Shown: positions 49,765 to 60,453 of the stretch, piece by piece | Position numbering within the stretch: position 1 is the first letter of the stretch | Layout: every line of letters starts with the position of its first letter | Source: Pyronema omphalodes | Lineage: Eukaryota; Ascomycota; Pezizomycetes; Pezizales; Pyronemataceae | Direction of reading: 5' to 3' | Length of the DNA: 64,000 nt | NCBI GenBank assembly: GCA_024516155.1 | Contig: JAJJXM010000011.1 | Coordinates: 962,550 to 1,026,549 of the forward strand | The notes under the pieces: model-generated | What the model was told of the DNA's origin: nothing | The model's database searches: none | The model's input: the letters and a program-made list of their open reading frames with translations, nothing else | Position numbers and translations under genes: made by a program

Positions 49765-49872
49765 ATACCACTGGCTGGCCATTGGAACAATATTAGATGG
49801 TTTTGGGATATTTGATATCAGTTGCATTATGTTTATTATACAATAGAGGAAAAATTCGTTACAACGGTGCAT

Positions 49873-50885
49873 TTATGCAGCGACTTTCTGGAGCTGCATC
49901 TTGCGGTAGTTCCAGTAGTTGGTACGGATAGGGTCGTACTTGGCGGAGAGCATGTCCAAGCTTTGGATAGCGAGGTCTTGCTTTTCGGGGATTGTGGAGT
50001 AGATCTCGGCGAGGATATCCAGTGCGTGGGAAGACTTGATCTTTTCGGGGTTGTCGAGGGGTGCGTAGTAGGTACAAATCTTCTCGATCCTCGACACCGG
50101 CAGCTTCGCCCGCTGGAGAATTCTGTAACACATCAACATCCGTTCAAATATATTTCTAACGTTATTAATTAACTCACCCACGAACATAGTTCCATGGACT
50201 AGGGTTCTGCGGCGCCAGGAAGATATTGTCTGAAACATAGCTACCACTCGTTAGCAACCTACACCTTCATCCTTGGATTCTCTGGTACACACTCCAACTC
50301 CCTCTGTACAATATCCTCCGTAAGTTCCTGTCCATTCCCACAAACCAAAAAGAACCGATGACTCCACGCGGAATTATTCCTCACATCCTGTTCAAGGAGG
50401 TATTCAACGTATTCCAACTCGCCCTTCTCCCAGAGGTTAAAACGTTTAACCAACCACTGTCTATAGCTCCAGACATGATAATTCTTTGCATCCTTCTGAA
50501 ACATTTTAGCAATGAAATCCGCCTCTCCAGTGGAATCATCCAGTTTATCAATAATCAGTTGTCTATGATGCCAAATCTGATAATTCTTCTCATGTCTGAG
50601 AGCCTTCTCATTCAACCACTCGACTTCCTTTCTCAAGTCCTTTCCCAAAGCAAACACAATGTTCGCACGGTATAGCCAGACAGTATAATGCGCAGGGTTC
50701 ATCTCGATGATATGTTCGGTGATCTCAAGAGCTCTCTCGGAATGCTCGTCTTTGGCCATTAAGGCGCGGAGGTAGGACATTGCTTCGGCGTATTCATCGG
50801 TATAGGCGATTTGTGCAAGGGGTAAAGCGCCGTCATCTTGTGGGAGTGGGATGACATCTTCCCATTCGGGGCGTTCTTGGTACAT
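49873..50885 (-). CDS. RAM2: Protein farnesyltransferase/geranylgeranyltransferase type I alpha subunit
   Basis: Minus-strand exons 50885-50291, 50229-50178 and 50122-49873 give 298 residues. This shared alpha subunit pairs with a beta subunit to prenylate CAAX proteins such as Ras, Rho and a-factor-type pheromones. PFTA repeats are clear: NPAHYTVWLYRANIVFAL, EKNYQIWHHRQLIIDKL, AKNYHVWSYRQWLVKRF, VRNNSAWSHRFFLV and APQNPSPWNYVRG. The first intron (50290-50230) was placed so that LECV.. becomes LEYNIFLAPQNP, restoring the fifth repeat; it contains TGCTAACG before TTTCAG. The N-terminus (YQERPEWEDVIPLPQDDG) is typical. It lies tail-to-tail with the dehydratase gene and about 480 bp downstream of ERG12 on the same strand. 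Confidence 0.94.
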
Positions 50886-51369
50886 CGCGAAAAGTGGTGA
50901 TGGTGTTGAGTATGGGCTGGTGGGTCGGGGTTCCCTCGAGATTCGGTGGTGGAGCTAGGGGAGCTAAAAGGAGCTGGTGTCGCGGGGCAGGATAAGGTGG
51001 GGATCGGCAAGTTCCGAGGAGAGCCGCATCTGGACTCGAGTCCTACGATGCCATGCCTCCTCTCTTTGCTTCATCACTCGAGATACCGGAGCTCGCAGCT
51101 ACAGCCAAACTTTTGGGACCTTTTTGATAAAAGCGCAATAAGTTTGGTCAATAAATCCACCGTATCATTCGATAAGTTAATGATTTAACATTCGACGAAT
51201 CTTGAGTAAAAACCGACTTGCTATTCTCTCCAGATAGCCGATCATTTTGCATTGAAAAGAAATTAAATTCATAACACATATCTCCATACAAGCATTAAAA
51301 ATGACATAACAATTGATATCCTGTGACTACACAATTCCATCTGACTAAAGATTAACGCCCCTGATATTA

Positions 51370-52985
51370 TTAACGCCCACCATCATCCTCGGGAACCCAC
51401 TCCCTCCAAAACCTCCACTTCCTCTTTCCTCCAGAACTCACACCCACAAGGCTCTCCACACCCTTGACACCATCAGCCTCAAGGAACATCTCCTGTGTAA
51501 TCTCCGCCTCCCTTCCGAACTCGTCAGTTGTCGTTGCCGGCCACAAGACACCAACACCTGCACCACCCAACGTCGTCTCGTATTTCTGGAATCCCTCATC
51601 ATTTAACCTCTGCTCCAATCCTTGCAAAATCTCCGGCTTCAAGTTCGGCTTCAGTAATGTAATAGAGCATCCTCCTCCACCAGCACCAGTGAGCTTGGTC
51701 CATCCGATACCAGCAAAATCTACGAGCTCTCTAATACGCTCAAGCTTAGGGTGAGAGACTCCCAGGGAGACAAGAATTCCATGGTTGATACGGATAAGCT
51801 CTCCTAAGCGAACAATATCCGGGGATCCAGGAACGGAAGAAAAGTTTGGAGAAGAAATGATAGAGTGCGCCTCCATGGTGATTTTGTCGATAGTGTCCAA
51901 CATAAGATTAGTAATCTCATCATGGCTCTCGAGGAGGGAGCGGACTTTAGCGACCTCTTCTGCGGTACTGCGTGACTGTTTTGTGTTAATGAGTAACAGA
52001 GGAAGCTCGGGAAAGTCTGCAAGATGGGTTACTTCAGGCGGTTGAGAATAGTCATCCCGCTTGAAGAACACAGCCTTTCCACCAGTAGCAACGGTGTTGT
52101 CAACACCACTGGGGTTTCCGTGAATACACATCTCTCCAACAAATGCCCAGTTGTTAATTCTCTTGAGCTGTAACTGAGTCTCATGAGGCATCATGCCCTT
52201 GAACGGCTTTGCAAGAGTTCCTCCCTGGAGTTGGAGAGCGGCACTCAAACACACAGCGATACTGGCGCTGCTACCCAATCCTGCTCCGATAGGAATGGTA
52301 GAACGCATAGTATAAATAGCCGCGGGAGAGTGTTGGTTTCCAATCATCATGAAGAGGAAGAGGAAAGATGTAGCGGCAGCCTGAAGAACTTTGCCGGGAA
52401 TTGCATCGATGAAAGGCTTAAGGGCCTTCATCAACATGGGATCAAGACGCTCGAGAGAGTCAAAGTAGTAGCGCTTCTTTCCGGGAGCGGTGAATGCCTT
52501 CCATGGGAGGGCATCGATTTCCCAGGAGTGGTCGAGGCCGATGTCGCTGAAACGGAGTGTCAGGGTCCGGGAGGGCTTCGGGTAGGGAGTAACGAGTAGG
52601 TAGGAGCGAAGTGAGATAGCCGCGGCAATAGCACCCTATTGAGGTCAGTGAGCTGCTGGAAACCATCGTACGTGTACGTTTGGCGGGGGTGGATCGAAGG
52701 TGAAACGGATCGGAAGTGGAATCGGGGTCTTCAACCAACCTTTCCGTACACAACTGCATGCTCTCCGTATACAATGACCTTTCCCGGCGCAGAGACCATA
52801 AATGAGGGAAGCTCCGACATTGTGTAAGAACGAGAGCTTCTTCCAACCGTCGGGGATGCCACTCCAGTCGCCGATGAGGTGAGAGGATTCGTAAGCTTGG
52901 TTCCACCATGTAGTCGTAGGCCGTCTACAGCTGTAGCCATGTCGGTTTCGACGGAGAGGGAGTTTCCTGGCTGAAGGGTCGCCAT
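51370..52985 (-). CDS. ERG12: Mevalonate kinase
   Basis: Exons 52985-52740 and 52635-51370 give 503 residues, in the fungal range. It phosphorylates mevalonate to mevalonate-5-phosphate, an early step to isopentenyl-PP, farnesyl-PP and ergosterol. This GHMP kinase shows the N-terminal substrate motif FMVSAPGKVIVYGEHAVVYG, the ATP-binding motif PIGAGLGSSASIAVCLSAAL, the HGNPSGVDNTVATGGKA segment with the catalytic Asp, and the C-terminal GHMP motif KLTGAGGGGCSITLL. The intron falls directly after the first motif (YGK, then GAIAAAISLRSYL). The N-terminal 55 residues before the kinase fold are extra and Ser/Thr-rich. The start is the outermost in-frame ATG; the internal methionine just before ELPSFMVSAPGK is a possible alternative start. 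Confidence 0.96.
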
Positions 52986-54361
52986 GTCTGAAATTATCAG
53001 TATCTGTTTCGAGGTCGAAGTTCGTTGTAGGAGCTGTCTACCTTAGGAGTTATGTAATCGAATAAGTAGTATCGGGAATGCGCCTGAACTCCTGAGCACT
53101 TGAGTGCTTCAAGACTTCTTTAGTATTAGTATTAGGAATGGAAAACACTAGCAATAGCTAGGTGGATGGTTATGATGATTATAGCGATCGTGATGATGGG
53201 TGTACGAGCTGGCGAAGCGTCTTCACAGTATCTTCCGGGGAATAAGTTCCGTGGGTGGTTTTGGATCCGCGTATGTATGTATGTAGGCGCTGGTGGAGCT
53301 GACACAGGTCGGATTTGGTCACACCGCTTCGATATGAATGGACGGTCGGTAGTGTGTATTTCTCGGTAATGGTGAAGAGCGATTAATGATGCAATGGCTG
53401 TAAAAGGAGAAACAATGCTGTGATTACTCTCGAGTCGTGCTGGTTGGAGATTCCGTCTGCGCAGACTTCCGGGCTACGTAGCACGAAGATGCTCTCCCAG
53501 GGACGGCCGAGTGATTACAGGGATTCACCAGTCGGCGCGTTGAGCACGTTGAGCTAAGGGACGCGCTGAAAACCCTAAACAACCCATAGATTCTGATTTT
53601 GTGTGTGAGTGGCCAGTCAAGAGGAAAGTTGGGGGCGATTGCGGGGTATAGTGGGGTGGAGGGGTAGGAGAGGTCTTGGAAGACAGCTTCTGGCATATTA
53701 CCCTTCTCGGAAGAGAGAATGATAGATTGTACGTGCAGTGGTTGACGGCATAAGCAGAGAGCTCAGGACAAATACACTCACCGAAATACCACTACGTATC
53801 TAATGGAATGTTACCAAATGGTAAAAAAAAAAGAGAAGGATTACTTTACAGTCCTTTGGGAATTTCACATATTTGAAATTCGCTTGGTATGTAGATTGAT
53901 CAAGCATTCGGTCGAGATTCAAACGAAACGTGGCAATGGTCACCGCCCTGCGCCTCTGCAAGAGCTCATCATGGCGAGGCACATTTTCACCACATTTAAT
54001 CCTCTTGAAACCTATTATGAAATCAAGTATGCCTTTCATACTCATTTAATGAAGCCATAGATGCAATTGCAGTCGAATGTATTCAATTGTTGGTTCCTGT
54101 TTATGGATCGCCATGCATGCCTAGACACGGAAGTGCTAAAAGTAAGCGGACGTACCCTGCACCGCGTACCCCAGCTCCCAGATATCTGTCATCTACTACC
54201 TCACCATCGACAGGAGTAGACTGTCGACCTCGTCACTCCACAACCCGACGGAAGCTACAACATTTCGATAGCTATCCGCATATACAACAGCTTCTAAATC
54301 TCCAAATTAAGCTCGTTCCGTCCTTGTGCTGCCGCCATGGACATGTTAAGGGTACGGCCCC
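52986..54361. other. Divergent intergenic region between ERG12 and STE24
   Basis: About 1.4 kb between divergent starts, presumably holding both promoters. Short frames on both strands show no domain. No RNA gene was recognised. Confidence 0.5.
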
Positions 54362-55764
54362 ATGGAATTCCCGCCAGAATCACACGAGCAGTCAACTGAC
54401 AGATACCAGAACCTAGCGCATTTCCTGGACCGTCCAAACTTCCCATGGAAGACTTTGATTATCAGTTTCAGTGCTAGTCAGTACCTACTTGAGACATGGC
54501 TCTCATACCGTCAACACAAGAAGCTCAAGGAGACCAAGGTCCCTAAAGCTCTCGAGGGCGTCGTAGAGAAAGAAGTCTACGACAAATCTCAAGTAAGCTG
54601 AAGCTCAAGCTCTCAATTATTATCTAGATATTAACAATTTAACAGGCCTATGGACGGGCCAAGTCCAACTTCTCTTTCGTAACTTCTCTCTTCGGCCAGG
54701 CTATCAACATTGCGACTATCCACTTCGACATTCTTCCCAAGCTCTGGGGTATTACCGGACTCTGGGTTGCTACTCATGCCCCTGCTCGTTTCTCTGGTGC
54801 CTTGTCTCACTCTATCGTCTTCTTCGTCGCCTTCACTCTTGCCAGCAATGTTATCAACCTTCCCCTCCAGTACTACAAGAACTTTGTTCTCGAGGAGAAA
54901 TTCGGATTCAACAAGCAGACCAAGTCACTCTTCTTTGTCGACACCATCAAGACCCAGTTCCTCATCGTTGCTCTTGGATCGCCCATTCTTGCCGGATTCC
55001 TCAAGATCATCAACATGTTCGGAAACAACTTCTTCTACTACGTCTGGCTTTTCACTCTCGGTGTCCAAACTTTCATGATTACTGCCTACCCGATCTTCAT
55101 TCTTCCCATGTTCAATAAGCTCACTCCTCTCGAGGACGGCAAGCTGAAGACCGAGGTCGAGGCTCTCGCCGCAAAGTTGAACTTCCCCTTGAAGCACCTC
55201 TACGTTATCGATGGTTCCAAGCGCTCTGCTCACAGTAACGCCTACTTCTACGGTCTTCCCTGGTCCAAGCACATTGTTATCTTCGACACACTTATCGAGA
55301 AGTCTGAGATCAGCGAAGTTGTCGCCGTCCTAGCTCATGAACTTGGTCACTGGAAGGAGGGTCACACCACTAAGCAGTTCGGAGTTTCCCAGGCTTACTG
55401 CTTCTGGCTTTTCACCATGTTCTCGGTTTTCATCAACAACAAGTCTTTGTACGCTTCCTTTGGTTTCCATGACAGCATGCCTACTTTGATTGGTTTCCTC
55501 CTCTTCAACGATATTCTTACACCCGTCGACACTTTCCTTAAGCTCCTCATGAATGTCATGTCCCGTAAGTTTGAGTACGAGGCCGATGCCTTCGCCGTTG
55601 GACTCGGTTACAACGATGAGCTCGCAAAGTCTTTGATTAAGCTTCAGGTACAGAACTTGAGCACTATGGATGCTGACCCATTGTACTCCGCGTACCACTA
55701 CACTCACCCTATCCTTCCTGAGAGATTGAGAGCTCTTGGATGGAAGGGAGATAAGGCCCAGTAA
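54362..55764 (+). CDS. STE24: CAAX prenyl protease 1 (Ste24, zinc metalloprotease)
   Basis: Exons 54362-54592 and 54646-55764 give 449 residues, the family length. Ste24 is an ER and inner-nuclear-membrane M48 protease that removes the AAX tripeptide of farnesylated CAAX proteins and further trims a-factor. The zinc site is complete: HELGHW at 55336-55353 (His308, Glu309, His312) and the downstream glutamate in FEYEADAFA (about Glu389). Several hydrophobic membrane spans surround it, and the conserved DGSKRSAHSNAYFYGLP precedes it. The single 53-bp intron has a GTAAGC donor and AACAG acceptor and sits after KEVYDKSQ. It is transcribed away from ERG12. Confidence 0.96.
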
Positions 55765-56296
55765 GCGGCTTGTAGGGGATTGGTTATGTGGAGTTTTTTT
55801 TTTATATTTTTGTCAGTATTTCTGTTATGTAATGAGGGGTTTTCTTATATCTCCAGGATATTCGCGTGGATTCGAATAAAACTCTTGCGCCTGCCGTGGG
55901 TACTCTTGCGCCTGCCGTGGGTATGATATATTATCGAGTGATTCTTTATGTGTAATAGTCGATACGCGTTCGTGACATGCATTATCCCGTCTATGATCAC
56001 CCACCCTACTCACTAGCCGGCGGGGTGGGGATGTGAGAGAGAAGCCGGGCGGGGTTCGTAGCTATCTTTTGTGCAGCTGTGTAACATCCGCCATAAGTAA
56101 ACCACCTCTCCTCAACCAAACCCCATGAAAATTCTCTGCATCGACAACATACCACTTTTCTACCATTGGACTCTAAAATCAAAACCAAACTTACGCAAAA
56201 CCACAAATACCCACTTTTCACCAAACTTTGAATCATTCATATGATCCACCTCAGAGCATGAAGGGTTGGATTTAGTTCGGATTTTAATATTCTTTA
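55765..56296. other. STE24 3' flank
   Basis: About 530 bp with no gene. A 21-bp unit (ACTCTTGCGCCTGCCGTGGG plus T) is tandemly repeated twice at 55881-55922. Confidence 0.55.
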
Positions 56297-56397
56297 GGGT
56301 GCGTTTGGTTCCAATCGAAAATAAGGTTTTTAGCCCTTTTTACCTGTGAAAATAGGCCAAAAAAAATTTGTTTTTGGTTGAACCAAACGCACCATTA
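56294..56397. mobile_element. Very short inverted-repeat element (about 98 bp)
   Basis: GGTGCGTTTGGTTC at 56298-56311 is mirrored by its complement ending at 56393. TTA stands outside both ends (56294-56296 and 56395-56397), compatible with a TWA target duplication. The whole unit can fold as one hairpin and codes for nothing. It resembles a minimal PIF/Harbinger-type MITE. Confidence 0.65.
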
Positions 56398-57547
56398 GAT
56401 AATTAATTGTGGATTCCTTGTTTGGTAAAAATGTTAATCCAGTGGACGTTGTTAAAGAAAACATTTGGAAACCCTTGAACTTTGGAATATCCGGTACATC
56501 TGGAACCCCCTTGAAATTCTGAGCCCGCCAGTAGCATTTTCATTGGAATTGCAGGGTACTTGTTATGATTATCATCGATTATCGTGATTACAACATATGC
56601 TAGTCTTCTACAGTCGACTGTACTCTTCTACTCTATATCGCTGTTCATCAGTTCAATCGTCAAGTGAGTGATGAAACGTTATGTATTAGGATTGTTGGGA
56701 AACGGACGTTATTACATAGGATTTGGCTGGGGATACAAAATGAATGAAGGATTAGGGGGGGTTAGAAAAAAAAGTGGATATTGGGTTGTGATTTTGTGAT
56801 TTTGTAATTTTGTAACTGTTTAACAGTGTGCTCCGGGATGCAGCAAGAATTAATGAAGATTGGTTGAAGATTGGTTAATGTGATGTATGAAGAGTTTTGG
56901 AAGGGGGAAATAGTGAAGAACACATAGAGACATACATACATACACACATACACGCACATGCCGGAGATTAGAGGTTGGAGTTGGAAGTTGGGAGTTAGCA
57001 GCCAGACTTGAGTTTATGGTTGAGACATGAGATGAGATATAAGAGAAGATGGATAGTATCGATTGATACATAGCACGTATATATGTGGATTCTAAGAGGG
57101 AGACGATTACTGAGAATCTGATTGAGGAGCTTGATGCTAAGGCTGAATCTCCCTGACTCTCAGGCTGTCGATATCTTCTAGAGTCTAACTATGAGAAAAA
57201 GAAGGCCTAGGATTGAGCAAGAAAAAAAGTATATAAGCATGTTTTCTCATTGTTACTGGCTATGTAGCCGATATAGACTGTGGAAAATGATTGAATTCCT
57301 CTTGATTCAAGATCGATGTATCAATCCTTTTGGAATTATGTTTTTTTGTTTTTTTTTTTATGCATATGCATCATTCTGGTTTCTTATCCTCCACTTTATG
57401 TGGTTCTTTTACTCGCTTTCTGTCGCTATAACTGAGCTCTTTCAAAAGAGTTCTATTTCCTTTTCCCCCTTGAATACCGGGGTTTGCATTACAGGTCAAT
57501 GGCCATATATGTGTATCATGTCGGTTTGAAATCACTACAGTTAGCCT
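56398..57547. other. Gene-free region upstream of the LINE remnant
   Basis: About 1.1 kb, AT-rich, with ACATAC-type repeats near 56930-56960. No gene was recognised. The last few hundred bases may be decayed LINE sequence. Confidence 0.4.
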
Positions 57548-58584
57548 TTGTGTACTGGATCCACAATTTCACATCCGCCATTTTTCAACAATCCTGCTCC
57601 CAGGATAAAACTATGTATAATCTCACAGGGTATGTTTTTAGCTATGGATATGCAGTGTTGGTACTCTCGGCGTCTTGGTATAGCACATAGTATAAATCCC
57701 TACAATTGCGGAAAAAACAGTAGACTCGGATTCCGTGTCGCTCTTACAGAGGCTGAGAATATAATAAATTACACCGATGGCTTATCTGTGGGGAACAAAA
57801 CAGGCGCTGGATATTTTATCCCTAATGAACTGCCGAAAATCATCAGAGCCACGGTCCCGATGAGGAGAACTAGTGAAGTTTACCATATTGAGCTCCAGGC
57901 AATAAAAACACGCGACACTCTTCCGCTGGAACCAAAGCCCTTACCACAATGATCTCTACTACCAATACTAACATTGCAGAGTGGATACAGGAACAGGTAA
58001 GTAATGCTCCCGCTATGGAAGATGACTCGGAAAGAATGAGAGCAGGCTGTGGAACACTGATTGAATCTGAGAACGAGCATTCGAGACTCTGAGGTAAAAG
58101 CCAGAGCCTCCGATACGTATTGAAACTGTAGCATATGTTATAACCTTAAGGTTGGGAACGTTCAGAAAATTTGAATCAAAAAACTGGTGATTGTGCAGAA
58201 ACCTCTGAGTGCAGAAGGGACTGGTAAAGAACTCGAAAATGATGGCCTAAAAGTTACAACCCATGATATCAGAGGTGAGATTACTTGACGAATCCACAAA
58301 TCGGGGAGAAACTATCTTCTGATCGCCCCGAATACCCTTTGAGTTCCAGCACAAGTTTTTCAAGGGTCAGACAGAAGAAGCATGTCAGAATATTGCTGTC
58401 ACAGGATAACATTAACTGCACCACTACAAATATTGTTCGTATCAGGCTGCTCTTGCCGGAATTATAGGCCTTTCTTAGGCATTCTTAAGATCACATCGTG
58501 TATATACCCACGGTTTACGAGCATGCGAGTGACCGGGTGTGGTGCATTAGCACCACCTTGGCACGAGTACCTCGCTTCTTCGGA
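57548..58584 (+). mobile_element. LINE 3'-region remnant, copy B, with RNase H-like segment
   Basis: A plus-strand frame ending at 57952 includes INYTDGLSVGNKTGAGYFIP, then VPMRRTSEVYHIELQAI. These match the DG and E motifs of the RNase H domain carried at the 3' end of Tad-type LINEs. The frame then stops and non-coding sequence follows. From about 57830 to 58584 it is nearly identical, inverted, to copy A at 35870-36623. It is directly followed by a more GC-rich LINE. No reverse transcriptase was recognised upstream, so this is a decayed, partial copy. Confidence 0.7.
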
Positions 58585-58716
58585 AAAACACTTCACCTTG
58601 GCGCTTTCTAACCGCCAACTTTTCGCTTAATTTTCCTATTTGGGAAATTCTACAGAAACATCACGGCTTCAAGCCCCCCCCTATCCGCGGCCCTGGCTCT
58701 CCACCAGCCCGCAGGC

Positions 58717-60453
58717 ATGCTCCGCTTTGGGGAGACGTCCTCTCTCCAACGGCATGCCCCGATTCCCTCCACTCCGAAACCCAGCGGCCAACCAGACGAC
58801 GACGTCTTTGGCACCGCCCGCTCCGTCCCCCCTGGTACCCCCACTCCGATGGCCATCAGGGGCTCTTCCGCAGCACACGCTCGCCTCCAACAGGCAGTTG
58901 GAAAGCGAGCCCCAGCCACCCAGCCCCTCGAAGAGGAAGGCCCTGCGTGTGAAAAACGCGAGAAACGCGGAGACGACGCGCCCACGGTCGTGTCTGTCAT
59001 TAACCCTGAGTACATCCTCAGCCTTGGTAAGAGGCTAGATGCCCTGGACAAACGCGTCCCCGCCCTGGAGGAAGAGGTCACGCGCCTCCGCACAGTCAAT
59101 CGTGAGCTTCGCGACCGCCTTAACGAGGCTCTTGCCAGACCCGCCCCGCCCGCCCCCAGGCCGTCCCGCCCCACCGCGCAAACGACCGCCGCTCCGCCCC
59201 GTCCTCCCGTTCCGATAGCCACCCAGCCGACCATCGCACAGGTCGCCGCTGCCAACGCGAGCCTCCCCGCCCCCACGCCTGCCCTTACCACTCCGTGGGC
59301 CACTCACCAGTCGCGTCACGCGAAGAAGGTCCAGCAACGCGCTGGTAGCCTTCACGCCCCCGCCACAAACCTCCCGTCTGAGGTCCGTCGTATCGTCTTC
59401 GTTCGTGACCCCGCCAGCGCAAACTGCTCCCAGCCCCTGGACGCGTACACAGCAGCCATTAACAACTGCTTGTGGTACAAGAACGCGCCTCAGTTCCACC
59501 GCGTTCTGAAGGTGTCCCGCAACGCAAAAGGTACCCTGACGGCCACCACCGTCCCAGGGGTTGATGCAGCCACGCTTTTACGTTTGTATCGTAACGAAAT
59601 CATCAACGCAGTTAGGGAAGTAGACTCCGGGGTTACTGATGTCGAGGAGCTAGACCGTTGGGTAGCCCTCAAGGTGCACGGCGTGCCGCTCGCGCGTTTC
59701 CTGGGGGAAGGTTCCCACGGAGTGCAAAAACTCCAGGTGGAAATACAAGCAAACCATGAAAACGTAGAAGTACTACCTAACGTCCGTTGGTTGGGTAAGG
59801 TTGAAGAAATTCGTGAGCGCTTCGTTCGCGGTGCCACCCAAAGTTCATCCGCCGTAGTTTTCGTGAGGAGCTCCGCTTCCGCCCGCCTGCTAATCACCAA
59901 AGGCGTCTTGCTGGGCAGTCGCCGCCACCGGGCAGAGCTCTACGTCTTCGAGGGCCCCGACAGTCAGTGCTCCGGATGCCTAAAATGGGGCCACATCCGC
60001 GAGCGCTGCTCCACGCCTGATGTGTTCCGGTGCGCCTTCTGCGCCCTCAGCCACCCCACCGCGAAGCACCCCGCGTGCTCATTCGCAGGCTGTAGCAAGC
60101 CCATGGGCTCAGCGAGCCCCCATTCTCTCCCGGTACCTAAGTGTGCTAATTGCGGGGAAGAACACTTTGCGACAGCTCGAACCTGCCCTGATCGCCTCGC
60201 CGCCATAGCGGCCGCCCGCCTCGCCCGCTCGTCCCGATTAAACCCTGTCACCGCTGCCGCCCCCACCTCGCGTGTAGCCCCCGCTCCGACCCCCTCCTCC
60301 CCTCCGTCCCCCTCCCCCCAGACTCAAGACCCCAGCCCCTCCACCGCCCTGGTGGTTGTGAACCCCTTCGCTGTCCTCATGGACACCGATTCCGAAGTCG
60401 CCTCCTCCGCGGGGTTGACCGATGCCGTTGCGCCCACAGAACCTGAATTATGA
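58717..60453 (+). CDS. LINE ORF1: Gag-like nucleic-acid-binding protein with three zinc knuckles
   Basis: 578 residues from the first ATG. The N-terminal 200 residues are Pro/Ala-rich and disordered, with a short coiled coil (LGKRLDALDKRVPALEEEV). The centre is an RRM-like/Gag-like fold (LDRWVALKVHGVPLARFLGE). Residues about 418-431 form a CCHC knuckle (CSGCLKWGHIRERC), followed by CAFCALSHPTAKHPAC and CANCGEEHFATARTC (about 476-490). Such ORF1 proteins coat LINE RNA. The stop overlaps the ORF2 start as ATGA, pointing to coupled translation. The frame is intact. Confidence 0.9.
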   Translation: MLRFGETSSLQRHAPIPSTPKPSGQPDDDVFGTARSVPPGTPTPMAIRGSSAAHARLQQAVGKRAPATQPLEEEGPACEKREKRGDDAPTVVSVINPEYILSLGKRLDALDKRVPALEEEVTRLRTVNRELRDRLNEALARPAPPAPRPSRPTAQTTAAPPRPPVPIATQPTIAQVAAANASLPAPTPALTTPWATHQSRHAKKVQQRAGSLHAPATNLPSEVRRIVFVRDPASANCSQPLDAYTAAINNCLWYKNAPQFHRVLKVSRNAKGTLTATTVPGVDAATLLRLYRNEIINAVREVDSGVTDVEELDRWVALKVHGVPLARFLGEGSHGVQKLQVEIQANHENVEVLPNVRWLGKVEEIRERFVRGATQSSSAVVFVRSSASARLLITKGVLLGSRRHRAELYVFEGPDSQCSGCLKWGHIRERCSTPDVFRCAFCALSHPTAKHPACSFAGCSKPMGSASPHSLPVPKCANCGEEHFATARTCPDRLAAIAAARLARSSRLNPVTAAAPTSRVAPAPTPSSPPSPSPQTQDPSPSTALVVVNPFAVLMDTDSEVASSAGLTDAVAPTEPEL

